Shown: positions 47,901 through 57,265 of the stretch, in pieces
Numbering within the stretch: the stretch's first letter is position 1
How the letters are laid out: every line of letters starts with the position of its first letter
Assembly: GCA_907165275.2 (NCBI GenBank)
Contig: OU015652.1
Location: 13,035,001-13,099,000, forward strand
Source of the DNA: Zygaena filipendulae
Taxonomy: Eukaryota > Arthropoda > Insecta > Lepidoptera > Zygaenidae
Reading direction: 5' to 3'
DNA: 64,000 nucleotides
Notes under the pieces: model-generated
What the model was told of the DNA's origin: nothing
Databases searched by the model: none
Seen by the model: only the letters and a program-made list of their open reading frames with translations
Made by a program: the position numbers and the translations under genes

Positions 47901-50900
47901 CACCGTTGCGCAGGAACGTGGGAAGTTTTGTTTACATCGCAAGTAGGTACCCAGCACCCGCAAGTGGGTACCTTTTTACTTTTGTGCGTTACGCGGTACA
48001 GTCGTTCGGCAAAGTGGTTACTGTGTTCGTGAGCGTATCAGAGACTTCCCGTGAGATAGCTCGACTTTCGAACACAGCTATACCCAGTCCCCACCTTTGT
48101 TAAGAGGCTATGTCGAAAAATAAATGGTAAAAATCGCAAAAACGAACATTGTAATTGTGCTTCATATTCTATTTTTGTTTATTATTAGTAAATATGCATG
48201 CATACATTTTTAATAATAATAATAATATTTATTTCTCAAAAACCAATTAACATAATTATAATAGGTATAAACAAAAACGTTTGATACAATTAACAAATTG
48301 GAAAGACAATTTTGTTCAAAATGCAAACAAAGCACTGACAATAGTTTGTATATTATTCATAACATCTAATTCCACATTTATTTGTATGCCGTATTAACTT
48401 CAGAACAGATATTTTTTATTAAATCGTCTCTCATACTTCAGTAAATCACTTTATATAAGTAAAAAGCGTTCAAGAATAACATAGGCTTTATTGCTTTTTT
48501 CTATCGAGATTTTTTTTTATAATCGTTATCAGGTTATCAGTTTTTTTTACACAGCCTCAAATCATAAACGTCACAAACGCTCAATACACACATACATACC
48601 TAACCTTCACCAAAGATTATAATAGAATGAACAATCAATCTATCAGAATAAACAATCAATTCAAAAGGCTTCTGTAAAACTTTTTTTTTTCGGTATTATT
48701 TTCCCAACAGTCGAAACGCAGAATGTCTTATTGTAAATAAAAGATTAGTTTTTTTTCGAGATGTTTTAATTTTTAAAGAAATATTTTTTTCCTACAGTGG
48801 GTCTTTTTAAAACTTTTTCATTTTTAAGTACATAATATAATGTACCTATTACGTTTTAATTTTTTGAAACTTAAACATTCATTTAAATAATGTTTTGGCA
48901 ATATATTATAGTATTCAGACCGAATACTATCTTTATAATATACTTTTACTTATTAGGATTATCAAGTATAAATTAGAGTTGGCGGACCATATTTAGTCGG
49001 GTAGCCCGTGACGTCACGCGGTACATAGGTAACTGAGGCGAAGCGAGCGCAAGGTGTGGCTTACATTTTTATTAGCGGGCACGTTGGAGGTCGTCGCAGG
49101 CGCATTCCCGACATCAATAGATACATGAGGTCAATTGCCGCTCGCTCTGCGACTTGACGTGCCGTTGATCATTTTATCGTTAACTATGTCTATGCTGCAT
49201 ATATTACACTTTGTATCTATATAGGAGCGTGAGGCGCGTTGAAAATAAGTAAAAGAAAACAATGCCGGTTTTAACATATGATGATAACTAATAAGACTGT
49301 TATAATATTGTTATGAGTTCCTACATAGTACTTAAGCGGCCATTTTGTTAATGTTTCATATATTTTAAATATTTTCATGTACCTAAACGATTTTTATGTT
49401 TTTTGTGAAAATATTCGCACGCGCATTACACAAAAACTATGTACTGAACAGAATTGAATAGAAAATTCCTATATAATTACCTTATTTACAAATCCTATGG
49501 TTTCAAACATAATCTTTCTTTCATAGTGAACGATATGTTGCCTTTGAGCATAAATTGCCTACTTATTTTAATTTTAGCAATTTGTAAAAACTTTGTTTAT
49601 GTTCAATAAAGTATACAAACAAACAAACAAACAATATGTACCTACCCACAATCGGTTTTACCGTTCGAGGGAAACTTGGAAGTTACGCTCGAGAGAAATG
49701 TTTTTTTTTTCTTACTCTCTCCCAGGAGTCGATGAAGACGTTCCACTTGCTGCTGAACGAGACGTCGAGACGCCTGCAGGGCCTGGTGAAGCGGCTGGGG
49801 ACGTGCGTCGACAAATCTAGGCCCTACTACGACGCGGTGGCGGCCGCGGGCGCGGCGCGCGCCGAGTGCCAGAGAGCGGCCGTGCAGTTCCAGAGAGCTA
49901 GTGGTGAGTTGAGAAGAAAGTTTTCAACAGATCCATTGCTGGATCTCTCTCCAACCTCATCGAATGGGGCGCGAAAGAGACAACCGCAACTCGGCCATTG
50001 CGTATCTGCGTTTGGATGCAATCATTAGGTAATCTAGGTCTCCCCGTTTGCTGCGTGACTAAAACGGCACCGACTTTTATTTTTAAAGTACAATTTCTTT
50101 TTATTATGATGGTTGTACTAAACTCTAGAAGTGTGATACTAGCGAGTTAGCGACATTTTCAACAAGTATAAAAATAATGTGGACCTAGTCTAACGCTTAC
50201 TGTGATAAGCGATATTCTGCACCAAGCAGGCCCAGTGCCTACGGGTGATGAAGCCGCACGAGTTGGTTCTAATGCGCCTGCAGTTTTCCTATGTTTTACT
50301 TTAGCGTAAGACCAGCAATTAATAGTATTGATACGTACACCCAGAATATGAGATTTCCGTCCGTGAGTAGGTACCAGTAAAAAAATAACGTTGACTAAAT
50401 AATCCTACAGAGCATATCGCATTACGTAACTATAGATAATGAACCGTGTTATTCTGCTCAATTAGTCCCAATTTGCGTATATTATGTGGAAAAGTTGGAA
50501 AACATGGCGACGATGGCAGCTGAAGCCGCGTGGGCGCATACTAAGCTCGTAGTAACTATGGTAATAGATATTAAAACATATAATATAGGTAACTTACCTT
50601 ATAACCTATAGGTATGCCCACAGAGCAAATAAATTAACTAGAAAGGACATGTAGGCGGGGCAGCCGCGCTACCGTTGCAAATGAAGTTAAAGCAAATGCG
50701 CTAACTTGCCCAAAACTTCTTTTGCTGCCATCCCAAGTATATTTACCACAATATTTCCAAAACTATGAATTTTGAAAACAGTGACTAAGTGAAAACTTAA
50801 CCTTAAAGCGTTTAATAAATTTCTTTACGTTAGTGCGATATTGAAGATATTTATGTTTTGTTTATGTTCCTGTAATGTAACGTGATGTATGATATAAAGT

Positions 50901-53900
50901 GATGTATGTCTTATATTCTGTATTCGATGTCTTGATGTATGTAAATTGGTTTCTATCAGCGGAGACCTATAATTGGCTGCTATTTTTGTATTCAAAAGTA
51001 TTTTTATCTGGAAAGCTGTTGGTCTTCCTAAAAATAAATGAATAAATAATCACCCGGCGACACTGGTTTTCATCTATTTTCATACTAAACTAAGTTGATG
51101 TCCCTTCTATCTGTTATTTCTGTTCTGTGGGTATGCTGCATGTCGTTGGCTTATTCTATAGGTAATAACAATAATTAGTCTAGGTATTTACGAACGACCG
51201 ATGTTTTTTTATAATGCCGAAGACATAAATGTGGTTGAGGCTCGCGCATCAAATCCTACTACTTAATTACCTACTGTCCCCCCCCCCGCGGTTTCAACAC
51301 CCTAAAATACGTGTTTCCTCTTTGGTTTTAACTTTTGACGTTGGTAAATCCTACTAATATTATAATTGGACGCAGATAAGCAATAACATGTTAACCCACA
51401 AAATTAAGTTATTGATACAGAACGATTTATTGAGAGTTACAGAACGTTTTTTAATAATGTGTTTACTTCATTACATTGTATAAATATGTAACAATATGTT
51501 GAACATAGAAAAATGTTGACACAAAATGGCGCTATAGTTTTAAAACACGATTTACTTAAAATTTCTCCAGTGTGGGTTAACACACTATTCCTTATCTATG
51601 TCCAATTAATGTGAAAATGTGGATGTTTGTTACCCAATCACGCAAAAACGGCTAAACGGATTTTGATGAAATTTGGCATGCACATTTTCAGGGGTACAGA
51701 GAAGCCCATAGTGTACTTTTTATTCTGAAAATCCCGCGGGAACTCCGAAATTACCGCGGGTGAAACCGCGGGGAACAGCTAGTAATTTTATAAGCATATA
51801 TACTATACTAGCTGTTCCCCGCGGTGTCGCCCGCAGAAATGCTACTTATTATACTTATTTGTAGATCTTACGTACTCGTTGCGGATATTTGGTTGTGTAA
51901 CCGAGCTTCAAAAATGCCGCAGTCTAGCCTTTTTCCTATACTCGTAACACTTATGCAATGGAAATTTCATAGCTTCTGTTTCCGGCATAAGGTGAGCATG
52001 CGTTATAGGCACGTCACGATAAGAAAACCCCAAGAAAAAATAAAGTAGGTATGTAATATAAAAAGTGGATAAAAATGGGAGTGAACATTTGTAACTACCT
52101 ACCGTTAGTTACCCTTTTCAAATAAAATAATAAAATTTTTAAGGTTTTCGTCGACTCAACAACAAAGGTGCAAAAGGTGCTGGAATATGACACACTGATA
52201 GTTACGAATATATATATATAGTATATTATGTATTACACATAGAGCTGTAGTCTATTCCAGAACTCCGTAAATTCCGTTAAAATACAAACATAAAAACGAT
52301 CGATGTGTGCGTGGAATGACTTGGAACGTGCGTGGTATGGTGGTTCCACCACCCGTGAGAATGCATTACTCTGCGTTTCTATGCCTGTTATCTATGCCTA
52401 CAGCTCAGCAGTCAGCCCCCCCCCCCCCCCCCCCCCCAATAAGATGCATAGATTATATATTTGAGGTTACCGTTAATTATTATAAGTAAAACATACACGT
52501 ATTTTTTGTTTTATAAATCGATGCCGTATAAGATGTTTATTTCGGTATTAAAGAACAAAAAACGCTATTGACTTCGCGCAAAAAAACTAAGTAGGCACCT
52601 ATCTGTAAATGTTGCTGTGTGTAAACATGCAAAGCTTACAGTTCCGATAACGTAGCTGAGATACGAGTACATAGGTATTATTTAACTCATCAAGTGGAGG
52701 CGTGTGTGATCTGTGATGTACTTAATTTACATAAAATAAATATAGTTTGGTGCAAATGTTTTATCAGCGGCTTTGGGTATTCTGTTTTACGACAGAAATC
52801 ATAATATACCATATCGCTACACACAAATAGCTGATGCTGGTGGTTTCGCCGGCGTGCATCGAGTAGGTACATCTGTGAAACTGTTGAAAATATTTAAATT
52901 TATATGATAGTTCATTATTTTGTTTTCTGTAACTAGCTTCCATGGATATGTATTTTATAAATTAAAAAAAAAGGTTAATTTCGGGCTCGCCTCGAGAACT
53001 CATAGGCTACCTTCATTCATCCAATAGGTACTTAAAGCGTGACGTTCACATACAAGAATCCAAAAACCTAGTTGTTCTGCAAGCCCGCTATCTTTCTTTT
53101 ACTATAGGTACACGTATACTACAGACACATTATGTTAAGTTTTATTACTCGTACCTATATACTTATATTAAATCGTGGACTTACAAGGGCATATGAGATA
53201 TGTTTATTTATTTATAAAAATACTTTACAAAAAACGGTAATATTTTTACCAATTGGACGCAGATAAGCAATAACATGTTAACCCACAAAATGAAGTTATT
53301 GATTCAGAACGATTTATTGAGAGTTAGAGAACGTTTTTTAATTATGTGTTTACCTTATTACAATGTTTCAATATGTAACTAAATATTGAACATAAAAAAT
53401 TTGACACAAAATGGCGCTTATAATTTTAAAACTTAAATTTAATCAAAATTTAACACACTATTGCTTATCTATGTCCAATTATAATTAATATAAATAACAA
53501 TTACCTATATTAGAATGTACCTACATACGTAGCTTATTTACAAAGTTACTTATTATTGAATATTGTTTCGCTACTTTATACATATTGATCTAAAATAGAT
53601 TTAAATGTAATTTTATTATCTAATATATAAAATTCTCGTGTCACAATGTTCGTTCCCATACTCCTCCGAAACGGCTTGACCGATACCGATTCTCATATTC
53701 TCGTGCATATTCAGTAAGCCTGAGAATGAAATCTCGCGGGTGAAACCGCGCGGAACAGCTAGTTATCTATATAATACATAATTTGTATATTCGACCACAT
53801 TGTGTGATAAAACCAAACCATATAAAAACCTTAAGACTGAAACTAGCGTCACCGCATAGAAAAAATGATGAATCAATATATCTTTTAAGATATTCCATCT

Positions 53901-56594
53901 AAAAATAAATCGATAGAATACGTCATAATATGTAAAACAGTAAATTTATATCCACTAAATTAGAAGATTTAAACTTCAGTTAAACTTTTTTTTATAATAG
54001 GTACTATAATGTTGCAATACTGCATAATCAATAAATCGTCCAGATTTGATGTAAACCCTATTTAACATACTGTTCTGCCGTCTCCTTAATGAAACTTTTT
54101 TTTATAGCGGTAGGCGTTCGTTAGTTAGGCGTTAGTTTCGCCACTGTTATACTGCTTCAACTGAACTCATTCCGTCCGTGATTTCGCAGAGCTGCACGCG
54201 GCGGCCAAGGAGACAGTCACCCTCGCGGAGCAGCGGTTCGTCAGCAAACAGGACGAGTGGCAGTTCGACAGCAACTGGCAGGAAGTGCTCAACCATGCCA
54301 TCATCAAGGTGAGCGACGCCCTTCCCTCACTCGCTGAGGCCACAACACGCCCCGCCACGAAAAAGAAATTTTTCCCGCGTGTACAAAGACGTTGGATTTA
54401 AAAAAAATACGGTACCGCCGCGCGCTCAAAGAAGTGTGATTAAAAAAAAATATAGAACACGAGTTCCATAATCATACAGAATATCGATCTGTTATTTTAG
54501 GCCTTTGTGGAGCTTTTGTGATTATGTTGAAGGCACTCGTGTTACGAGCGAGGAATGTTGTCGGTCATAGTGATTTAGGGCCCTGCACGTTTTAAGGTCC
54601 ATACAGGGGAGAAAAAGGGACTACTTGCTATAAAAAAATCATCTTAAGCTCTAGGTCCTAGATCTCCTCTTAGAGAAGAGAATAAATAAAATAGAGTAAA
54701 TATAAACTTGTTAAACTTGTTATCAATTAAACAGAAACGGTCTTGTCTGACAGCTTACTACGACTAAATTTTATTCTATACCTTCACTGATCTTGAAACA
54801 CGTAGATTGTGCAAAATAACTGATTATCGATTCCAGGTTATGGATGCCGAAAAACGCAAATCGGAAAGCGGTCGGGAACATCAAAAGAAAGCAGCGGCGT
54901 ATATTGCGGCTGAAAGAAAGGTATGTTTTACAATTGGGTATTCTCCAACGTATGAATATCAAAATTGTAATTAGTCCGTCAGTTAGAATATAAAAAAATA
55001 ATAGACACGTATTTTTTGCTTTTTCAATTTAATGAAAATGAACATAGATAGAGCGCATTAAAGTTTAGGGTGGGGGGCTCGTGACATCAATATTCATTAT
55101 AAGCGCCATACAAACCGCACTGAATTGTGACGTCACGCGAAATTTCAACTCAATGTATCTCTGTTATTTTTTGAATACGTAAAAAAAGAAAAAATACGTG
55201 TCCAATATTTTTTACTAATCTACACGACGGACTAAAAAAAATTTTTTTGTCAAGTAGCCAATTACATATTACTATTTCTTGATCACTACTTTCATCCATC
55301 TTTTCTAAATGACCGAACCACCTACGAATTCCTCTCTGTTTTAGTCATTACATCATTTTTAATCCTACAACGTCCTCTGATTACACTACTACTAATCTTT
55401 CACAATTTCACCGTACATACTCCGCGGATATATCTATCCACTGTGTTAATTCTATGCCAGTGTACTGTAGTCTGTAACAGTATCTAATATTATAAAGATG
55501 TTAAGTTTTTTTAGTTTGGCTGTAAAGAGATGATAATCTTTAGAACTACTGTACTACGGTTCTATTATAAAAGTTCTTTCACTGACAGGAAAGTTACGTT
55601 ATCCTTGAGAGTCATAGGATACTTCTTAAAGTTCCCGAGGGTGACACCGTGGGGGAAAAGCTAGGTATTTACAAATCAAGAACGTTGCGTATTATACGTC
55701 TGCACGATTATCTTCCAGGCCACAGGTCTCGAGGAGAACTTGAAACGCAACATCACCAAGTCCCGTGTGTACTTCGAGGAGAAGAAGCTCTGCGACGAAC
55801 AACTGCAGACCCAAAACGAGAAGATCGGGAAACTGCAGCGTCTCATCGCCGACGCGAAGTTCCGCTACTCCAAGTCTTTGAAAGCGTTGGAGGAAATATC
55901 CGAAGAGATCCACAGGAGCCGCGGCGAGTACCCGCCGGGGAAAGACACCATACCCGTGGGCCCTCGGGAGCCGGGCGTCGGCGCCGAGAGGGACCCGGTG
56001 CACGACGAAGCCGCCGACGCAGACGGGAAAGACGAAGAATCCAGCCTCCAAGAGCTGAGGATGCGCGTCAGGGAGTTAGCACTGAAACCCATTGACAGAA
56101 AAGACGTGGAAACAGACGAGGCGTGGGCGCTGGAACTGAACGAGACCATCAACAAACTCGACCAGCTGCTGATGATGAAGGAGACCAACCAGCAGAAGAC
56201 GTCTAAGTACACCGAGAGCTCCCCTCGCAACGCCAGCGCTCCGACCACGGGCGTGTACACCGGCCGCCCCAATCTCTCCCGGACCAAGTCGAGGAGTCGC
56301 GAAATGGTGTACGAACACACCAACCCGCCGATCAGCAAGACGGAGAAGTCGAAGAGCATGATGTCTCTGGACGTTCTGGCTCTAGCCAGAGACACGAGCG
56401 CGGCGGACCGGGAGTCGTACCTGAAGGCTGTGATCGAGGACAAGTCGCCGACAGGCACCTACACGGAGAGCAACGAGAGCGAGCGAGACAGCCCCGACGA
56501 GATACTGATGGTCGAGTGCGACTCGAGCGATTCCACGCAGAATCCGGTGATAAGGATGACCAGTTCCACTGTGACGGACAGTGATAACAGCTAA
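38907..56594 (+). CDS. SH3BP5: SH3 domain-binding protein 5 homologue (parcas/Sab), six exons
   Basis: Joined exons 38907-38975, 46399-46461, 49726-49903, 54190-54308, 54837-54920 and 55719-56594 give 1389 nt, 462 aa plus stop; all junctions are GT-AG and in phase. The family (human SH3BP5/SH3BP5L, Drosophila parcas, worm REI-1) is a long antiparallel coiled coil that acts as a guanine-nucleotide exchange factor for Rab11. It is also known as a Btk-binding and JNK-binding adaptor. Seen here: acidic N-terminus, family start motif LDPRIQVELEKLN across exons 1-2, KETVTLAEQRF and WQEVLNHA in exon 4, then RVYFEEKKLCDEQL-type and EEISEEIHRSRGEY in exon 6. A Ser-rich low-complexity tail of about 200 residues follows, ending in SSTVTDSDNS. 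Length matches human SH3BP5 (about 455). Coiled coil spans roughly residues 20-255. Intron 1 (7.4 kb) contains the whole FCHo gene. Identification is confident; exact exon ends are inferred from splice consensus and frame. Confidence 0.93.
38976..39033 (+). other. Possible 58-nt intron in the FCHo leader
   Basis: Donor CAG|gtcagt (the SH3BP5 exon-1 donor) and a possible acceptor acgcttgtaacag, ending 5 bases before the FCHo ATG. 58 nt is at the low end for insect introns and the pyrimidine tract is poor, so use of this acceptor is uncertain. Confidence 0.35.
39039..41714 (+). CDS. FCHo: F-BAR domain only protein (FCHo1/2 homologue), intronless, nested in SH3BP5 intron 1
   Basis: One uninterrupted 891-codon frame. 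FCHo proteins bend plasma membrane and start clathrin-coated pits by recruiting Eps15/intersectin and activating AP-2. Residues 1 to about 265 form an F-BAR domain (start SVNFIDYFASEHNGYDILYQ, then YLRERSSIEETNSKQLAKLA and many charged helical repeats). Residues 266-615 are a disordered linker with PPP motifs, a basic cluster near 372-400 (FLRSRRTKAKQKKSKKKK), a strongly acidic stretch, and DLLDLNFF near 510, which resembles a clathrin-box motif. Residues 616-891 are the mu-homology domain (MADTIPLAVAFHEIIHSYFR to the C-terminus). Length matches vertebrate FCHO1/2. Those genes have many introns; none is present here, so retroposition or mass intron loss is inferred. The frame is intact, which argues for a working gene. 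The start is fixed by the family N-terminus. No upstream in-frame extension is needed. Confidence 0.96.
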   Translation: MSVNFIDYFASEHNGYDILYQNMKYGLIASKEFSEYLRERSSIEETNSKQLAKLAKQANSNCAQGTFAPFWGALKCSAEKLSNLHQHMFQKVSDLVKDVARYAEELHKKHKAVKDSESSTLEVVLLIQNTKQALQKATDVYTSKTAELEKLRKENASNKDIEKAEAKIKKLHEDYRQLSEKYNLVKQDFERKMTLTCKHFQDVEEAHLKQMKQFVSSYVDIIQNNHDLMGQVHRDFKHQCLELTVEKLLEQFLIEKYNAMEKAKMVELPPSLPKPSSANNSISEADQISTISNGSHKPAPPPKAVKKDQSFASKTSRRTTSLLNLFTPNFQSKDEPSGSIEAAPCSAPSSPSGTPATPVVTDKDDNMGRNTLRESKWFLRSRRTKAKQKKSKKKKDEISENSNIGDKSDLDEKEEEVPPKEDLMNSPEVDEEGYCIRPKDEKGSVYSSTDTDSEEEKEQKIHVEIKPLSNGGAPMSASVDELRATVENISLYKIGTTRRSSNANTSKASSDLLDLNFFQSPNVSNPTSPHGNVSNPYAPLQSNLSQLIESPAPVSTADVGDLFSEVGEMIQSNVRTSTPTISSISLPRPPSRRSEGDFRTAGSSGSRGPSPLTIGMADTIPLAVAFHEIIHSYFRGIEESKCQVKMSGDMMLSFPTGIVGVLANNPNPAKLCFRLKNIHRLDNVLPNKQLISINTMMSTRDSTVVEFNMPALTSLLKMQSEKNPGAQYFNVDILKYQIRPKPGAASCPYQLVAYWKCEKDHTDLKVDYKYNIHAMSPPSPLLNVSVIVPMNGSVKNVLAMPNNIWNAENEQALWRITELSQHSEDRGVGSLRARFELNKGPSTKATIAAQFNCEGATLSGIEFELIGSGYRLSLVKRRFVSGKYICDSESH
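41715..43200 (+). other. FCHo: Probable FCHo 3' untranslated region and downstream AT-rich DNA
   Basis: AT-rich, no coding signal. AATAAA occurs at 42064-42069, and again near 42283, 43036 and 43158, so several cleavage sites are possible. The true mRNA end cannot be chosen from sequence alone. Confidence 0.45.
43798..44154. mobile_element. MITE in SH3BP5 intron 1
   Basis: Ends TATACAACGTGTTAATGAAT and the same sequence reversed, then taa-tgaaaac on both. 357 bp with a GC-rich core (gcgggcggcgtacgcgcc). Confidence 0.78.
44155..45970. other. Gene-free part of SH3BP5 intron 1
   Basis: AT-rich. No exon recognised between FCHo and SH3BP5 exon 2. A possible repeat end tacagggtgactggtagatt lies at 44711. 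Confidence 0.4.
45971..46340. mobile_element. MITE with about 115-bp inverted arms, 58 bp before SH3BP5 exon 2
   Basis: Ends atattagcctggcagcccac and, reversed, atatagcccggcagcccacg. The arms continue through tgaaacttcgtgagtaggtt and ttttcccctgagaaaattct. Confidence 0.8.
46399..46461 (+). CDS. SH3BP5: SH3BP5 exon 2
   Basis: Acceptor acttgcag|GTGGAA and donor GAT|gtgagt enclose 21 codons starting VELEKLNAATDEINKLE, the first heptads of the coiled coil. Phase 0 on both sides. A 370-bp inverted-repeat element ends 58 bp upstream. Confidence 0.92.
46757..47067 (-). mobile_element. Helitron-like double copy
   Basis: Reversed CTAG end at 46757-46760, ctgcggtttcacccgcgtga, and a second ttcacccgcgtgagtttcgg at 46886. 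Ends in gaccaagggaaatagggatt. Confidence 0.6.
47208..47452 (+). mobile_element. Helitron, TCTATACATATAAAA-type
   Basis: Starts TCTATACATATAAAATGCTT, includes ttaaggggatgaaaaggggt and ends cgcgggtgaaaccgcgcggg then acagCTAG|T. Confidence 0.75.
47532..47866 (-). mobile_element. MITE family G, copy 3, full length
   Basis: Terminal caatgggcatgttgac and, reversed, caatggggatgtggac. 335 bp, opposite orientation to copies 1 and 2, with two gtgacgtcac palindromes inside. Confidence 0.8.
47867..49560. other. Gene-free part of SH3BP5 intron 2
   Basis: 47880-48110 is GC-richer, with paired ggtacccagcac/gtgggtacc, probably repeat. 48215-48260 is a reversed LINE tail with (aat)n. 48960-49160 is GC-richer with tgacgtcacgcgg and could be regulatory. 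No coding exon seen. Confidence 0.35.
49560..49635 (+). mobile_element. LINE-like 3' tail with (AAAC)n
   Basis: tgttcaataaagtatacaaa followed by (caaa)n, ending 90 bp before SH3BP5 exon 3. Confidence 0.5.
49726..49903 (+). CDS. SH3BP5: SH3BP5 exon 3
   Basis: A T-rich tract then cccag|GAGTCG opens the exon; donor is AGTG|gtgagt, phase 1. It encodes ESMKTFHLLLNETSRRLQG onward, through VDKSRPYYDA to QFQRAS, matching the family's second coiled-coil block. GC-rich with an Ala-rich stretch. Confidence 0.92.
50623..51129 (+). mobile_element. Second copy of the Sds3 intron-4 repeat
   Basis: Matches 31240-31545 in reverse, with about 200 bp extra inside (50840-51055). In SH3BP5 intron 3. Confidence 0.7.
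51349..51782 (+). mobile_element. Lep1 Helitron split by a MITE
   Basis: TCCTACTAATATTATAATT at 51349, interrupted, then resuming at 51604 and ending aacagCTAG|T at 51782. Without the insert the length is about 194 bp, as in intact copies. Confidence 0.85.
51368..51603. mobile_element. MITE family F, copy 3, inside a Helitron
   Basis: GGACGCAGATAAGCAATAAC to (reversed) GGACATAGATAAGGAATAGT. AATT on both sides (51364-51367, 51604-51607). Confidence 0.87.
51811..51840 (-). mobile_element. Reversed Helitron 3' end
   Basis: ctagctgttccccgcggtgt then cgcccgc: the terminus of a second Helitron facing the one that ends at 51782, 28 bp away. Confidence 0.65.
52416..52437 (+). repeat. Poly-C run of 22
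   Basis: 22 consecutive C in SH3BP5 intron 3. Length is likely unstable and may be misread by sequencing. Confidence 0.8.
53255..53476. mobile_element. MITE family F, copy 4, with AATT duplication
   Basis: Ends as copy 3; AATT at 53251-53254 and 53477-53480. 222 bp. Confidence 0.85.
53619..53762 (+). mobile_element. Helitron, short variant
   Basis: TCTAATATATAAAATTCTCG to cgcgggtgaaaccgcgcgga then acagCTAG|T; 144 bp. Confidence 0.75.
54190..54308 (+). CDS. SH3BP5: SH3BP5 exon 4
   Basis: Acceptor tttcgcag|AGCTG and donor AAG|gtgagc. Two bases complete a Glu codon begun in exon 3, then 39 codons run LHAAAKETVTLAEQRFVSKQ to NHAIIK, the best conserved family segment (KET.SLAEQRL in vertebrates). 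Confidence 0.94.
54837..54920 (+). CDS. SH3BP5: SH3BP5 exon 5
   Basis: Acceptor gattccag|GTTATG and donor AAG|gtatgt enclose 28 codons, VMDAEKRKSESGREHQKKAA to AAERK, equivalent to the RVMEAEQ block of the vertebrate protein. Phase 0 on both sides. Confidence 0.93.
54941..55263 (+). mobile_element. MITE family G, copy 4
   Basis: taattagtccgtcagttaga to ctacacgacggactaaaaaa with gtgacgtcacgcg inside; starts about 20 bp after the SH3BP5 exon-5 donor. Confidence 0.72.
55483..55664 (+). mobile_element. Helitron remnant just before SH3BP5 exon 6
   Basis: TCTAATATTATAAAGATGTT to cgagggtgacaccgtggggg then aaaagCTAG|G. 54 bp separate it from the exon-6 acceptor. Confidence 0.68.
55719..56594 (+). 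CDS. SH3BP5: SH3BP5 exon 6 (terminal)
   Basis: Acceptor atcttccag|GCCACA; 291 codons then TAA. The first third completes the coiled coil and ends with the EEISEEIH motif. The rest is a Ser/Thr/Glu-rich tail with PREPGVGAERD (like the vertebrate GPRGCGVGAE segment) and repeated acidic Ser clusters that look like phosphorylation sites. A Helitron remnant ends 54 bp upstream of the acceptor. Confidence 0.94.
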   Translation, partial: ATGLEENLKRNITKSRVYFEEKKLCDEQLQTQNEKIGKLQRLIADAKFRYSKSLKALEEISEEIHRSRGEYPPGKDTIPVGPREPGVGAERDPVHDEAADADGKDEESSLQELRMRVRELALKPIDRKDVETDEAWALELNETINKLDQLLMMKETNQQKTSKYTESSPRNASAPTTGVYTGRPNLSRTKSRSREMVYEHTNPPISKTEKSKSMMSLDVLALARDTSAADRESYLKAVIEDKSPTGTYTESNESERDSPDEILMVECDSSDSTQNPVIRMTSSTVTDSDNS

Positions 56595-56900
56595 GTGTAA
56601 GGTATATAAAATTATAATACCCAACATTCGTATTGTGATGATACAAAAATCCCCATTCTGTCAACGATCAATCTATTTCAATAACTGTCTCCAATATTTG
56701 TGATGAGAATAATTTGTGTTGTTTTATGTCAATTATTTTAAATGTTTAGTTTTTGTAAAAAAAACATCTTGTACTTATTATGCATAGGTATTAATAACTA
56801 AAGGGATTCCCTCGGATACATACATTACATTATTTCAGTTATCTTGATTTTACAGAAGGACGCGTATAAAAATAAATGCAAATATTTGTTCTGGCATCGA
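56595..56900 (+). terminator. SH3BP5: SH3BP5 3' UTR with poly(A) signal
   Basis: After the stop at 56592-56594 the sequence becomes AT-rich. AATAAA at 56871-56876 is the first canonical signal. Others follow near 58314 and 60190, so longer 3' ends are possible. Confidence 0.5.
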
Positions 56901-56931
56901 TATCGGAACAAAGGAACGATAGATATGGTTT

Positions 56932-57265
56932 TTAGGATTCCGTACGCAAAGGGTAAAACGGGACCCTATTACTAAGACTCCGCTGTCTGTCTGTCCGTCT
57001 GTCACCAGGCTGTATCTCATGAACCGTGATAGTTAGTTGAAATTTTCACAAATTATGTATTTCTGTTGTCGCTATAACAACAAATACTAAAAAACAGAAT
57101 GAAATAAATATATATTTAAGGGGGCTCCCATACAACAAAAATTATTTCTTTTTTGCCGTTTTTATAGATAATGGTACGGAACCCTTCGTGCGCGAAGTGT
57201 TACAGTTTTTTATTAGTAAGATCCCGAGGGTCTCTGAAATTCACACGTGTGAAACCGCCAGCAAC
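56932..57265 (-). repeat. Family B repeat plus Helitron end
   Basis: attccgtacgcaaagggtaa to acggaacccttcgtgcgcga is an inverted copy of 7795-8346. 57205-57265 adds a worn Helitron end (gtgtgaaaccgccagcaaca). Confidence 0.6.

Noticed and set aside
49636..50028. 130-codon frame read straight through SH3BP5 exon 3
   Set aside because: Only 49726-49903 matches the family; outside it the frame runs into flanking intron past a clear acceptor and donor.
55692..56664. Several minus-strand frames and a second plus-strand frame across SH3BP5 exon 6
   Set aside because: Composition shadows of a GC-rich true exon; the SH3BP5 frame explains the region and matches the family.
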